The notes: generated by a model not told the origin, from the sequence alone. Counted from the first letter of the stretch, positions 22,933 through 34,192 are shown. The stretch: 64,000 nucleotides of DNA from Ryuthela nishihirai (GCA_038380435.1 JAWZYU010000024.1:53034613-53098612); one strand, 5' to 3'. Program-made: numbers and translations.

Positions 22933-23102
22933 CAGTGGTTCCCAACCTTTTAGAGTCTAGTGTCGTCTTCACCCTTTCTAATGCCTACTTTACTATGTTA
23001 ACATAGATATGCATGAATTATTGAGTAGTGCAAGAACTATTCAATATTCTATTTAATCTGTTGCTACAGAAAAACTCAAGATTCCCCCATTGAGAAACAC
23101 TG
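22933..23102. mobile_element. hAT-type MITE, 170 bp
   Basis: The left end cagtggttcccaac and right end gagaaacactg form the inverted ends typical of hAT elements. An 8-bp flanking duplication (atttaggt / ctttaggt, one mismatch) lies at 22925-22932 and 23103-23110. It has no coding capacity. Confidence 0.72.
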
Positions 23103-23110
23103 CTTTAGGT

Positions 23111-23775
23111 GAATGATAGCAATGTAATGCTAAATATGTATTTCTGAGGTTTATGCTCTGTCAGTTTCAGCTTGTTTCTTAGATTCAGGCTAGAGTTATG
23201 TCATGTTATTTGCATTTTGTTGTCAAAGTGGAGTAGATGATAACATATCATATACACTTAGTTTTAGATATGCATTCCATAGTTAAATTTATGTTATTGA
23301 CTAAGCCATTTTTAGTATGACAGTTCCAATAATTAGATGTTATTTATAATAGCTATTATAAATTATTCGTTAATTAGGCAACTATGAATTGAGAAAATTA
23401 ATTTTTAATTACTTTTCATTAACTCTGTATCATACACAATTTAGAGAATGCCTCAAAGGAGGAGTTATATTTAAACTTGTGTATGTGTAAGAAACTAATG
23501 TGAATGAAAAATTTTAAAGCCATGAACAGTGGTATTCTTCTTAAAAAAAAGTAGACTTATTTCAACAATAATAATTGTGAAATAAATATTGCTCAAAAGA
23601 CTAGAAGTTTAAGCCACTTTTTTTAACTTAGATTTTTTAGCTGGGTATTTTAATAAATGTTTTCTTATTTGTCCAGGATTTCTCTAATGCACTTTAGGTA
23701 CTTTTTGGAATATTTATATTAAAATGTTAATGATATTGATAAAACATATAATATTGCTACAGCAAAAAGATTAAT
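23111..23775. other. AT-rich intergenic sequence, no gene seen
   Basis: I find no supportable feature. Confidence 0.5.
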
Positions 23776-23995
23776 AAACATTAATTAAATAGATTCTGAA
23801 AAAAAAATTCATCGCCGCCACAGCGGAAATCGAACCCGCATCTCTCCAGATTCATGCCAGAGCGCGCTACCATTGCACCACGCGTCCAACACGTGGTGCA
23901 ATGGTAGTGCACTCTGGCATGAATCTGGAGAGATGCGGGTTTGATTCCCACCATGGCGGCGATGAATTTTTTTCAGAATCTATTAATTAATGTTT
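23776..23995. repeat. 220-bp palindrome with tRNA-like arms
   Basis: The left arm (23776 to about 23886) and right arm (to 23995) are near-perfect inverted copies around a short centre (cgtccaaca). Each arm contains a tRNA-like sequence with A-box (gtggtgcaatggtag) and B-box (gggttcgatttcc) motifs. The arms also share their outer flanks, including attctgaaaaaaa and the attaatta next to it. No stable anticodon stem or matching acceptor ends form, so it is not a tRNA gene. The structure could extrude as a cruciform or give a long hairpin RNA. Confidence 0.9.
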
Positions 23996-24043
23996 GATGT
24001 CTCTTAACAGGGAATACTGTGCTTTGGATTGATTTTTAAGATT

Positions 24044-24117
24044 AATAAGCTGAAAAAAAATGGTTTTGCTGTGAGTGGAATTCCATTCACGGCAAAACCA
24101 ATTTTTTTTGGCTTATT
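24044..24117. repeat. 74-bp near-perfect palindrome
   Basis: Arms of about 36 bases meet at ggaattcc. The left arm reads aataagctgaaaaaaaatgg and continues gttttgctgtgagt; the right arm mirrors it with a few mismatches. It is probably a tiny foldback MITE. The flanks show no clear duplication. Confidence 0.85.
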
Positions 24118-24379
24118 ATTTTCATGAGTTCCATGTCTACAGGACATATCCGGTGATTCTTGATTACTGAACATTAATAAATATGTCATAAAATTAAAAC
24201 CACACACTTGTCCAAAATTTAACTGTAAACAAATTATAATTTTGTATTGTAATAAAATACTGACCATATAAACCTACTGGACTGGACAGATATATGGCTC
24301 TGAGCTTGATTATGGATCCTGATTTTGCTGCACTGGTGGGCTTCTGTGGAGGGAAAATCTTCCGATGTGTTTTCTGTTT

Positions 24380-27300
24380 GTTTGTGGGTTGACAGACCCA
24401 AGTGAATAGATTCACAGGATATGTTTATCAGCTGGTGGATAATCCTGAGCAGAAGTCATCGCAGGCACCTGAACTCTTTGCTTCCATTGGCATCGTCAAA
24501 TTCTACATTGGAGGAAGTCTTCCAGTGTAGATGGCTTCAGCCTTTAGTGGTGGGGGAACGGGTCTTTGCCCCCTGCCTGCAATTAGGGGCTGTTTGATAT
24601 TGTCGGCATTCCCTCTCTCAATAAACATAGTTTCTTTAAACATCCCACTAACCATTTTCTCTCCATAGGTAGTTGGAATGTGAGGACTCTGCACAGAGCT
24701 TTTTCTCTTGATGTCCTCACACAAGAATTCCACCATTATAATTTAGATATTCTCGGCTTGCAAGAGACCAGATGGACAGATAAAGGTCAGATTCTTAAAA
24801 ATAATCTTAAATATCTCTTTTCAGGGAGGGACGACAATAAGCATCACCAAGGCGTGGGTCTGCTTCTCAGCAGACACGCTAGCGATGCTCTTCTAGGATA
24901 TGAGTGCATTAATGAAAGGTTTCTTACAGCAAAATTTCAGACAAGCGTTAAAGACTTGAATGTTATCTGCTGTTATGCCCCCACTGAGGATGCCGATGAG
25001 GATCAGAAGGATAGGTTTTATGAACAACTTCAGGATATTTTGAATTCTGTCAAGAAAGGAGATATTACCCTTGTTCTTGGTGACTTCAATGCCAAAGTTG
25101 GTACTGACTCTGACCTTTGGGGAGGAGTAATAGGCCCTTTTGGTATTGGTAGCTAAAATGGCAATGGGCAACGTCTCCTACAGGTAAGTAAACTCAATGG
25201 ATTCAGAATAACTAACACTTATTACAAACACTGCGACATACATAAGTACACATGGGTTTCACCTGATGGGCTGCATAAGAATATGATTGATTACATATTA
25301 ATTAACAGCAAATGGGCTAGTTCTGTTAGGAATACCAGGGCATATAGGGGAGCTGAAATTGGATCTGACCATTACCTTGTTAAAAGTGTCTTGCAACTTA
25401 AACTTAAAAAGTGTTGTGCTAGGGTTAAAAAATTTACTTTTAATACTGAAGCTCTGAAAGATCCAGTTGTAGCCAAAGCTTACCATGATAGGTTACTTAG
25501 TCATTATGACAGTCATGGTTTGCTTACTACTGAAGTTGAGGAAGAATGGGATCATTTTAAACAGGCTTTTTTGGACACTAACAGTACTCTTTTAGGAAAA
25601 AAGGAGCAGACGAGGCAAAATTATCTGAGTGATAAGGCACTTGAGCTTATTTCGGAAAGAAAGAACTGCAGGAATGCCCTTAATCAATACCCTACTAGTC
25701 CTAATAGAAAGCATTACAGAGACCTTAATAAACTTGTAAAGGATCAGTTAGCTGCTGATAAGAATCTTTGGCTTGATGGTTTGGCTGATAAAGCCGAGGA
25801 AGCAGTTAGACAGCACAACAGCAGAGAGCTGTACCAGATAGTTAATGTTTTATGTGGTAAAAAACGGACAGGCATACAAGGATTGAAGGATAAACAAGGT
25901 AAGGTTATAGAAGGGGAGGATTCTGTCATGGCTAGGTGGGCTGAGCATTTCAGTGATGTTCTAAACAATGTAGTTAGTTCTACTCCCATTGTTTGCAATG
26001 ATGATAGATGCATTGGTGGCTTTAATGTTGGACCTATAACACAATCTGAAGTTATTTTGGCTGTTTCTAAACTTAAACTTCATAAATCCCCAGGGGTAGA
26101 TGAAATTACTACGGAAATGCTTAGAGCTGGGAATGTTTCGGTTACCACTTGGATGACTGAAATTCTGAATATCTTTTATGATAAAGGCATGATTCCTAAG
26201 GATTTTACCAGAGCTATTGTTATCCCTATTTTCAAAAAAGGTGATCGCAGTTCTTGTGATAACTATAGGGGTATCAGCCTACTCTCTGTTCCAGGTAAAG
26301 TTCTTTCCATGATTGTGCTTAATAGAATTAAGAATCTGGTTGACAGTCAATTGCGTGATGAGCAATGTGGATTCAGAAGTGGTAGGGGATGTGTGGATCA
26401 GATATTTTCACTTAGGCAGATTCTTGAGAAATGTTTAGAGTTTCAGAAACCTTTGGTTGCTAGCTTTGTTGATTTCAAAAAGGCTTTTGACTCTGTTGAT
26501 CGTCATAATTTGTGGTTGATTGTGAGATCATATGGTATACCAGACAAGTTAGTTAATATTATGAAAGCTCTCTATAATAACACTGAGTCGTGTGTGAGAG
26601 TTGGTAAGGCTTGTAGCAATTGGTTTAGCATTCTGGTGTTCGACAAGGGTGCATTTTGTCTCCTTTTCTCTTTAGCTTGGTTATTGATTATGTTATGCGA
26701 AATTCACTTCAAGGGAAAGATTTTTGGCCTTAAATGGGCTGGAGATACGAAAATTTCTGATTTAGATTATACTGATGATTTAGCCCTTTTGGCAAATGAT
26801 GTTGATGAGATGAACTCTTTCATTCGAGCTGTTGATGAGACTGGTAGTAGAGTAGGTTTGGTTATAAACAGAGAGAAAACTAAAGTGATGAAAATTGGTC
26901 AGGCAGGCTGTGATTCAGTTAATCTGAATGGTTGCAGTCTTGAGCAGGTGTCACAGTTTAATTATCTTGGGAGCTATGTAACAGATAATGGTGATGTGCG
27001 GCATGAGATTAACAGACGAATAGGGATTGCTGCCGGGACTTTTAAGAACCTATGGAGAGTGTGGAGAAATAGGCGTATACACCTAAAGACTAAAATTAGA
27101 CTGTATAATAGTTTGGTTCTTTCTAGGGTTAGTTATGGTAGTGAAACTTGGACACTTTGTAAACAAGATAACAGGAAACTAGATGCTTACGCAGTATCTT
27201 GGGCATTAGGTGTTTCAACTTTGTAACTAATGATGAGGTTAGGCAAAGGAGTTTGCAACCTCCTTTAAGCAGCATATTGTGCAGAGAGAGAGACTCCGTT

Positions 27301-27556
27301 GGTTTGGCCATGTTGCCCATATGAATAATTATAGATTGGCGAATAGGGTTATGAACAGTGTGCCTAAAGGCCTCAGAAAGAAGGGGAGACCTAGGATGTG
27401 GTGGGCAGACAATGTCAAACAAGACCTTGTTAGAATTGGTGTGCAGTGGCCAGATGCAGTAGATGTAGCTCAGGATAGACTTGCTTGGAGAAATAAATTG
27501 CACGGTCTGGTTGGGCCTTTGTAGCCCATGGCTGCTTGAGGATGATGATGAATAAA
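24380..27556 (+). mobile_element. RTE-like LINE, copy 1 (plus)
   Basis: This non-LTR retrotransposon starts near tttgtgggttg, where homology to the second copy begins, and ends at gatgatgatgaataaa. It contains a 5' leader with one monomer unit, a coding region with endonuclease and reverse transcriptase, and a short 3' end. The 95 bases upstream (about 24,285-24,379) may also belong to it. The partner copy lies in inverted orientation at 28,340-32,033. Confidence 0.85.
24665..27524 (+). pseudogene. LINE polyprotein: APE endonuclease plus reverse transcriptase, inactivated
   Basis: In order: an apurinic endonuclease-type domain (GSWNVRTLHR at 24,670; GLQETRWTDKGQ; VLGDFNAKVG; MIDYILINSKW near 25,283; GSDHYLV) and a reverse transcriptase (SPGVDEI near 26,090; FRSGRGCVDQIF; FVDFKKAFDSVDRHNLW; YTDD near 26,770). 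A C-terminal RLRWFGHVAHMNNYRLANRV segment lies at 27,290. The endonuclease style resembles RTE/BovB elements; the clade call is from memory. Lesions: an in-frame TAA at 25154-25156; a 4-base loss near 26,632 and an extra T near 26,720 that scramble the RQGC..SP region between them; YADD changed to YTDD; and a roughly 13-base deletion near 27,190 that shifts the C-terminus. It would have nicked target DNA and copied its RNA, but cannot now. Confidence 0.85.
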
Positions 27557-27791
27557 ATCTAACAAATACTCAGGTTTATTAGAGTTATTAGTATCCATTT
27601 TTTTTAGTTTCCATGCTTCTGATATTTTTCTCTAGCTTCATAACAGATGCTTTATTGGTTTTCAAGTATGTACCATGCTTGGTAACTAAGCTAAAGGTTA
27701 GGTATTCTATCGTTTTCAAACTACCCGTCCCCTTCTCTCTATTCAAAAACGTTTCTTTTTTCCCCCCATTCGAGGTATTTGCCTAAAAATG
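27557..27791. other. Spacer after the LINE, no gene seen
   Basis: The AT-rich spacer between LINE copy 1 and the SINE-A insertion includes the left target duplication gcctaaaaatg at 27781-27791. Confidence 0.5.
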
Positions 27792-28148
27792 TGACATGTC
27801 CGCAAAATTCCCAGCTCTGCCCATTGGTGTCCCCTACTGACCGTGGGCAGAGCTGGGAGTTTTCCCCACCCTGCCCATGATCAGTAAGGGACACCGATGG
27901 GCTTGGAAAGACCGCCGTCCATCGGATGGGACGTTAAGCTGTGGCCCCGTGTGCGGGAGAGCCATACCTTGTGCACGTTAAAGAACACGCTGGATGGCCT
28001 TGACGGGAGGCTACCATCTGTCTCCCAACAGCTATTCAAGTGGGTCCCCTCCCCCAACCTTCTCTGAGCCTTCGGGGTCCTTGTGACCTGGCAATTAGGC
28101 CATGGTGTGCAAAAAAGTGCCACTCAGAGGTAAAACAACCCAACCCAA
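27792..28148 (+). mobile_element. SINE-A with an inverted 5' segment
   Basis: The body and tail are in plus orientation from about 27,844, but about 50 bases before that carry SINE-A sequence in reverse orientation (ggtgtcccctactgaccg). This creates 14-bp inverted arms (cccagctctgccca at 27810, tgggcagagctggg at 27844). The 11-bp duplication gcctaaaaatg at 27781-27791 and 28149-28159 shows one insertion event. The arrangement looks like LINE twin-priming. Confidence 0.85.
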
Positions 28149-28159
28149 GCCTAAAAATG

Positions 28160-28339
28160 CATTTATAATGAAAATGTGAAAAATAAAGCAGCAAACCTTA
28201 ATATAATCACTGCATGAAAAGAATAGGTTTATTGAGTAAAATGATTCATTGACCTATTCTTTTAAGCAAATTTTTTTCCTCACTCATATCTGATAAATTT
28301 CCATTCATATATTCATGTTAACACTAGTGTTATGACAAA
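28160..28339. other. Spacer between SINE-A and the second LINE
   Basis: Short AT-rich spacer with no recognisable feature. Confidence 0.5.
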
Positions 28340-28479
28340 CTTCATTATCATCCTCAAACAGCCATGGGCGATGGAGGTCCAACCAGACCATGCAATTTAG
28401 TTCTCCAAACAGAGCTGAGCTACATCTGCTGCATCTGGCCACTGCACCAGTTTTAACATGGTCCTGTTTGACATTGTCT

Positions 28480-31420
28480 GTCTACTGCATCCTAGGTCTC
28501 CCCCATCTTTCCGATGCCTTTAGGCACACTGTTCATAACCCTAATCACTAATCTATAATTATCCAAACGGGCAACTTGGCCAAACCAAAGGAATCTCTCT
28601 CTGCACAACATGCTGCTCAAAGGAGGTTGGCGACTCCTTTGCCTAACTTCATCATTACTTACAAAGTTGAACCACCTAATGCTCATGACACTGCATAAGC
28701 ATCTAGTATCAAAAGCATCAAGTTTCTTGTTTGCAGAGCATCCAAGTTTCACTACCATAACTAACCCTAGAAAGGACTAAACTATCATACAGCCTAATTC
28801 TAGTCGTTAGGTGTATATGCCTATTTCTCCTCACTCTCCATAGATCCTTAATCCTTTAAAGCCCAAGAAATCTGAGCAAAGGGTAGTGGATTGTAAAGAC
28901 AAAAATAGCCTTATTTGGATTAGTCCAATTCAAATCTCTGCCATTCTGGGAGTTAAAGAGTTAAAAGTCCCAGCAGCAATCTCTATTCTTCTATTAATCT
29001 CAGGCCACACATCACCAGTATCTGTTACATAACTCCCAAGATAATTAAACAGACATCTGCTCAAGAGTGCAACCTTCAGATCAACTGAATTACAGCCTGC
29101 CTGACCAATTTTCATCACTTTAGTTTTCTCTCTTTATAACCAAACCTACTCTACCAGTCTCATCAACAGCTTGAAGGAAAGAGTTCATCTCAATATCATT
29201 TGCCAAAAGCGCTAAAATCATCAGCATAATCTAAATCAGAAATTTTCGTATCTCCAGCCCATTTAAGGCCAAAATCTTTCCCTTTGCAGTGAATTTTGCA
29301 TAATATAATCAATAACCAAACTAAAGAGAAAACGAGACAAAATGCACCCTTGTCAAACACCAGAAGCAATGCTAAACCAATTGCTACAAGCCTTTCCAAC
29401 TCACACACGATTCAGTGTTGTTATAGAGAGCTTTCATTATGTTAACTAACTTGTCAGGTATGCCATACAATCTCGCAATCAACCACAAATTATGACGATC
29501 AACAGAGTTGATAGTTACCATAGGTTTCTGAAACTAAACATTTCTGAAGAATGTGCCTTAGTGAAAATATCTGATCTACACATCCCCTACCACTTTTGAA
29601 TCCACATTGCTCCTCACGCAATTGACTGTCAACCAGATTCTTAATTCTATTAAGCATAATCATGCAAAGAACTTTACCCGGAATAGTAAGTAAGCTGATA
29701 CTCCTAAAGTTATCACAAGAACTGCGATCACCTTTTTTAAAAATAGGGATAATAATAGTCTGGTAAAATCCTTAGGAACCATGCCTTTATCATAAAAGAT
29801 ATTCAAAATTTCAGTCATCCATGTGGTAACTGAAACATTCCCAGCTCTAAAGCATTTCCGTAGGAATTTAATCTACCCCTGGGGATTTATGAAGTTTAAG
29901 TTAAGAAATAGCCAAAATAACTTCAGATTGTGTTAAAGGGCCAACATTAAAACCACCAATGCATCTATCATCATTGCAAACAATGGGAGTAGAACTAACC
30001 ACATTGTTTAGAACATCACTGAAATGCTCAGCCCACCTAGCCATGACAAAATCTTCACCTTCTATAACCTTACCTTATTTATCTCTGTATACCTGTCCTT
30101 TTTCTACCACGCAAAACATTATCTATCTGGTACAGCTCTCTGCTGTTGTACTGTTTAACTTCTTCCTCGGCTTTGTCATCCAAGCCATCAAGCCAATGAT
30201 TGTTATCAGTAGCTAACTGATCCTTTTCACATTTATTAAGCTCTCTGTAATGCTTTCTATTAGGACTAGTAGGGTATTGATTAAGGACATTCCTGCAGTT
30301 CTTCCTTTCTGAAATAAGCTCAAGTGCCTTATCACTCAAATAATTCTGCCTCCTCTTCTTTCTTCCTAAAAGAGTAGTTTCCACAAAAGCCTGTTTTAAA
30401 CGGTCTCATTCTTCCTCAACTTCAGTAGTAAGCTAACCATGACTGTCATAATGACTAAGTAATCTATCGTGGTAAGCTTTAGCTATAAGTGGGTCTTTCA
30501 GAATTAAAGATAAGTGTTGTGCTAAGGTTAAAAAATTTAAGTTTATGTTGCAAGACACTTTTATCAAGGTAATGGTTAGATTCAATTTCAGTACCCCTAT
30601 ATAACCTGGTATTACTAACGGAACTAGCCCAGTGCTGTTAATATATAATCAAACATGTACAGCCCATCAGGTGAAACAATGTGTACTTATGTATGTCGTG
30701 GTGTTTGTAATAAGTGTTAAAAAAATACCCCCTCAAGCAGCTGCTTGCCACAGAGGTCTGTGAGGATGGCAGGCCCTCAGCAGAAAAACGACACAAACAG
30801 CCATGCCTTACCCGGGGCTCGAACCCAGGTCCCTCTTAGATCAGTAGCCATACGCGCTAACCACTCGGCCATGGGACGGCTGATAAGTGTGTTATTTTGA
30901 AATCATTAAGTTTAGTAACATATTGTAGGAGACATTGCCATTACCAATACCAAAAGGACTTATTACCCCTCCCCAAAGGTCAGAGTCAGTACCAACTTGG
31001 GCCTTGAAATCACTTTGAACAGCTGATCGGATGATATCTCCTTTCTTGACAGAATTCAAAATATCCTGAAGTTGTCAGTAAAACCTATCCTTCTCAGCCT
31101 CATCGGCATCCTCAGTGGGGGCATAACAGATAACATTCAAGTCTTTAATGCTTGTCTGAAATTTTGCTATAAGAAACCTTTCATTAATGCACTCATATCC
31201 TAAAAGAGCATCACTAGCATATCTGCTAAGAAGAAAACCTACTCCTTGGAGATGCTTTTTATCTTCCCTCCGTGAAAAGAGAAATTTAATATTATTTTTA
31301 AGAATCTGACCTTTATCTGTCCATCTGGTCTCTTGCAAGCCGAGAAGCAAGGTTATGACGGTGGAATTCTTGTGTGAGGACATCAAGAGAATAAGCTCTT
31401 TACAGAGTCCGCACATTCCA
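28480..31420 (-). pseudogene. LINE polyprotein remnant (endonuclease plus reverse transcriptase)
   Basis: Read on the minus strand, the endonuclease keeps GLQETRWTDKGQILKNN (31,320) and KDLNVICYAPTEDADEAEKD (31,100). The reverse transcriptase keeps GLKWAGDTKISDLDYADD (29,230) with the normal YADD, and the C-terminal region keeps RCLCSVMSIRWFNFVSND (28,660). There are many stops and shifts. The Arg codon of the RQGC motif is now TGA near 29,355, and an extra A lies near 29,285. Unlike copy 1, it retains the four bases before the RQGC region, which shows that copy 1's loss is private. Confidence 0.82.
30719..30882 (-). mobile_element. SINE-B nested in LINE copy 2
   Basis: The minus-strand SINE-B has its head (ccgagtggttagcgcgtatgg) at the right edge and caagcagctgcttgaggggg at the left. 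It lacks the ctgacaggctcctgtcag part. A flanking 9-bp duplication (ataagtgtt / ataagtgtg) lies at 30710-30718 and 30883-30891. It is younger than the LINE copy. Confidence 0.82.
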
Positions 31421-31447
31421 GTTACCTATGGAGAGAAAATGGTTAAT

Positions 31448-31840
31448 GAATGTTTGAAGAAACTATGTTTATTGTGAGAGGGAATGCCGACAATATCAAA
31501 CAGCCCCCTAATCGCAGGCATGGGGCAAAGACCCTTTTCCCCTCTACTAACAGTTATTTGCTTCAGTTTTCAGAATTCATTTTGAACAATGTTATGTTTA
31601 AAGAAACCATGTTTATTGAGAGAGGGATGCCGACAATATCAAACAGCCCCCTAATCGCAGGCATGGGGCAAAGACCCTTTTCCCCACTACTAACAGTTAT
31701 TTGCTTCAGTTTTCAGAATTCATTTTGAACAATGTTATGTTTAAAGAAACTATGTTTATTGAGAGAGGGAATGCCGACAATATCAAACAGCCCCCTAATC
31801 GCAGGCATGGGGCAAAGACACTTTTCCCCACTACTAAAGC
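31448..31840 (-). repeat. Three tandem 143-bp leader units of LINE copy 2
   Basis: Units start at about 31,448, 31,592 and 31,735 (the last is partial), with a period of 143-144 bases. Each contains atgtttattgagagaggga, a gccgacaatatcaaacagcc block and catggggcaaagac. LINE copy 1 has a single equivalent at about 24,540-24,660. They lie at the 5' end of the element, where the promoter would be. Confidence 0.88.
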
Positions 31841-31862
31841 TCTCCAGTCCAGTTACTAAAGT

Positions 31863-31898
31863 TTCCAGTGTAGATAGCTTCAGCTATCTACACTGGAA
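31863..31898. repeat. Perfect 17-bp-arm hairpin in the LINE leader
   Basis: The arms ttccagtgtagatagct and its exact complement are separated by two bases. LINE copy 1 has only the first arm (near 24,517), so the palindrome arose in copy 2. Confidence 0.9.
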
Positions 31899-32033
31899 GA
31901 CCCAATGTAGAATTTGACGATGCCCGTAGAAGCAAGAGTTCAGGTGTTTGCGATGATCTCTGCTCATGATTATCCACCAGCTGATAAAACATATCCTGTG
32001 AATCTATTCACCTGGGGCTGCCAACCCACAAAT

Positions 32034-33539
32034 ATATTCATTGTAACATAAACCTATTTGTTAAAAACTTTTTTGAGATTTAACTTTAATAAAATGCATT
32101 ACAATATATGTATATCTGTACATACAAAAATAGAGTATGAAATATATATCCTAACTTTAAGAAACAACTAAATTCAACCAAACAAGGACTTCCTATTCCA
32201 AATTCTGCATAAGTGTAGGTAAAAAAAGGGAAATATTTGTTTTCCTTGCTTTGTTGATCTGGGAATTAACAAATTACACTAAATTATCAAAGCATTGGGA
32301 CATTTTCATGTTGTGTGAATGGAAAACTATTGAAAGCTTCCTAACTTTGAATTAAGCGTTTTGTAGCAAAATGTCATAAGAAATGGAAAAGCTAACAAAA
32401 TTCCCCAAATCTAGATTTTGAACAATGTTTTTTGTTACTATTTGAAGAATTCTGAAAACTGAAGCATTAATATGAAAACTTAAGTGTTGCTACCCTTAAG
32501 AATATGCTTTGAAATCATAAAACTTTTAATGAAATGCTTTATTTTAGAAGTTTGGGTAAAGTTTGGGTTGTTTTCAGTTATCTATAGTTTATCATCAGCG
32601 AAATGTTTTGATAAAAAAACTTATTTTCGAAGTTAGGGACTTTTGTTAAGTTTTGAATATGGTTTTCCATTCACATAGAATGGGAATATTCAAAGTTATT
32701 TGAAAAGTTATTTTTCAAAGTTCTTTCAAAAGTTCATTTTCTATTGTCAGGAGAGAGTGCTCACTCTCCATGGATACTTACAACTAGTTAAAATTAAAAA
32801 ATATATAATTTTGTTGTTACTTAAATAAATAAATTGTAGCATTTAAATGACTGTACTCCCTGACTAGTGCCTAACGGGAATTCCGTGCCTGCTTCCACTA
32901 CAGTTTCAGCTGCATAATTTTGTCCCAGGCTTATTACTTTTTGACATAAAGCGAAAATTTAAAGGGGAAATTTTCTGAAATAAAAATTGGATAGATTGTT
33001 ATATGTGTAAGTTCTTTGCAAAATAATTTCTAAACCTAAAAGTACGCATTGTATGTGTCATTGTACAAGTTAGTTAATTCGGCAGATTTTTAGAAAAGCA
33101 CTTGTTTAGCCTTTGATATCGTAATAGCAATGTTTGTATAGGCAATCAATATTTTAATAATCCTAATACCATCTAATTGCACCATACGGAGGAATAAATC
33201 TTCCTTTTCAAATGGTGAATCTTCGGATGGAGCATTTGTTTTCTTCAGTTCAAAACGTGCTTGTTGAGGAGGGTTAATATATACGTACAAATGTATGCTT
33301 AGGCTAGGTGTAACAATGGTAGTCTAGAACTTAATTCGAGATTTAATTTTTTCTTATGAAATAAAAATAAAATAATTTTATCGGCTGAAGACTGAAATTT
33401 TTTTAAATTAAAATTTTTTAGGAAGTTAACGTGTGTGATAGATCTTATTTTGTGAGCTCTTTAAATAATTTTTATTTCCTAGCTTCCTATTGTTTTTCGC
33501 TCGCTAGTTGTCGGTTTGTGGATTTGTCAAAAGAGTTGT
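32034..33539. other. AT-rich intergenic sequence, no gene seen
   Basis: I find no supportable gene. CpG dinucleotides become noticeably more frequent from about 32,600 onward. Confidence 0.5.
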
Positions 33540-34110
33540 TCCACCATATCTCTTGAATGCGATGGACATATTTAACGATTTATGTGTCAAATGAAAGCTT
33601 AGGACGCGGGGAATGACATAGGCTGTAAAAATTTGACCCCCCATGCTTTCTTCCCTCCTAAAAATGGGAAATATGAAAACTATATTCCTCTATACTCCAG
33701 AACGCGAGAGCCGAAAGTAACAAGCTAATGCGTCAAATGAAAGCTTGTGACATCGGAATGTCAGAGATTATGCAAAATTGACCCCCCATGTTTTCTTCCC
33801 CCTTAAAAAAGGGAAAATATGTAAACAATTGCTCCGCTGTATCTTCGGAACGCGAGGGCCGAATATAACAAGCTATGCATCAAACGAAAGCTTGTGACAT
33901 GGGGAATGTTACAGGTTTAAAAATTTCCACCACCCCTTACCCTAAAGAAAGGAGAAATATGAAAACAATTGTTCTGCGATATCTTCTGAACGAGGGGGCG
34001 TATATTACCAGTTAGGTGTCAAATGAAAGCTCACATGAGGACCGTCGTAGATTGTTTCGAACTTTGCCCTCCCCCATTCTCTCCCCCCCCTCCAAAAAAG
34101 GAGCGGATTT
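33540..34110. repeat. Tandem repeat, about 145-bp unit, four copies
   Basis: A motif caaa(t/c)gaaagctt recurs at 33588, 33734, 33881 and 34020 (spacing 139-147). In each unit it is followed by a gaccccccatg-type pyrimidine stretch and preceded by a tatctc..gaacgcgag segment. Units are diverged by roughly a fifth on inspection. I see no coding frame shared by the units. Confidence 0.82.
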
Positions 34111-34192
34111 TCGGGGAGTATTTATATTCCATGCATTTTTCAATAACATTTTTATATTATATTTAATATTGCAATGCTAATCCAGTTTCTTG

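Larger units (their letters stand above)
28340..32033 (-). mobile_element. RTE-like LINE, copy 2 (minus), older
   Basis: The same LINE family as 24,380-27,556 lies in reverse. Its 3' end is at tcatcctcaaacagccatggg (28,345) and its 5' end near caacccacaaatat (32,033). It carries a SINE-B insertion (30719-30882) and three tandem 5' leader units (31448-31840). It is more diverged than copy 1. Confidence 0.85.
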
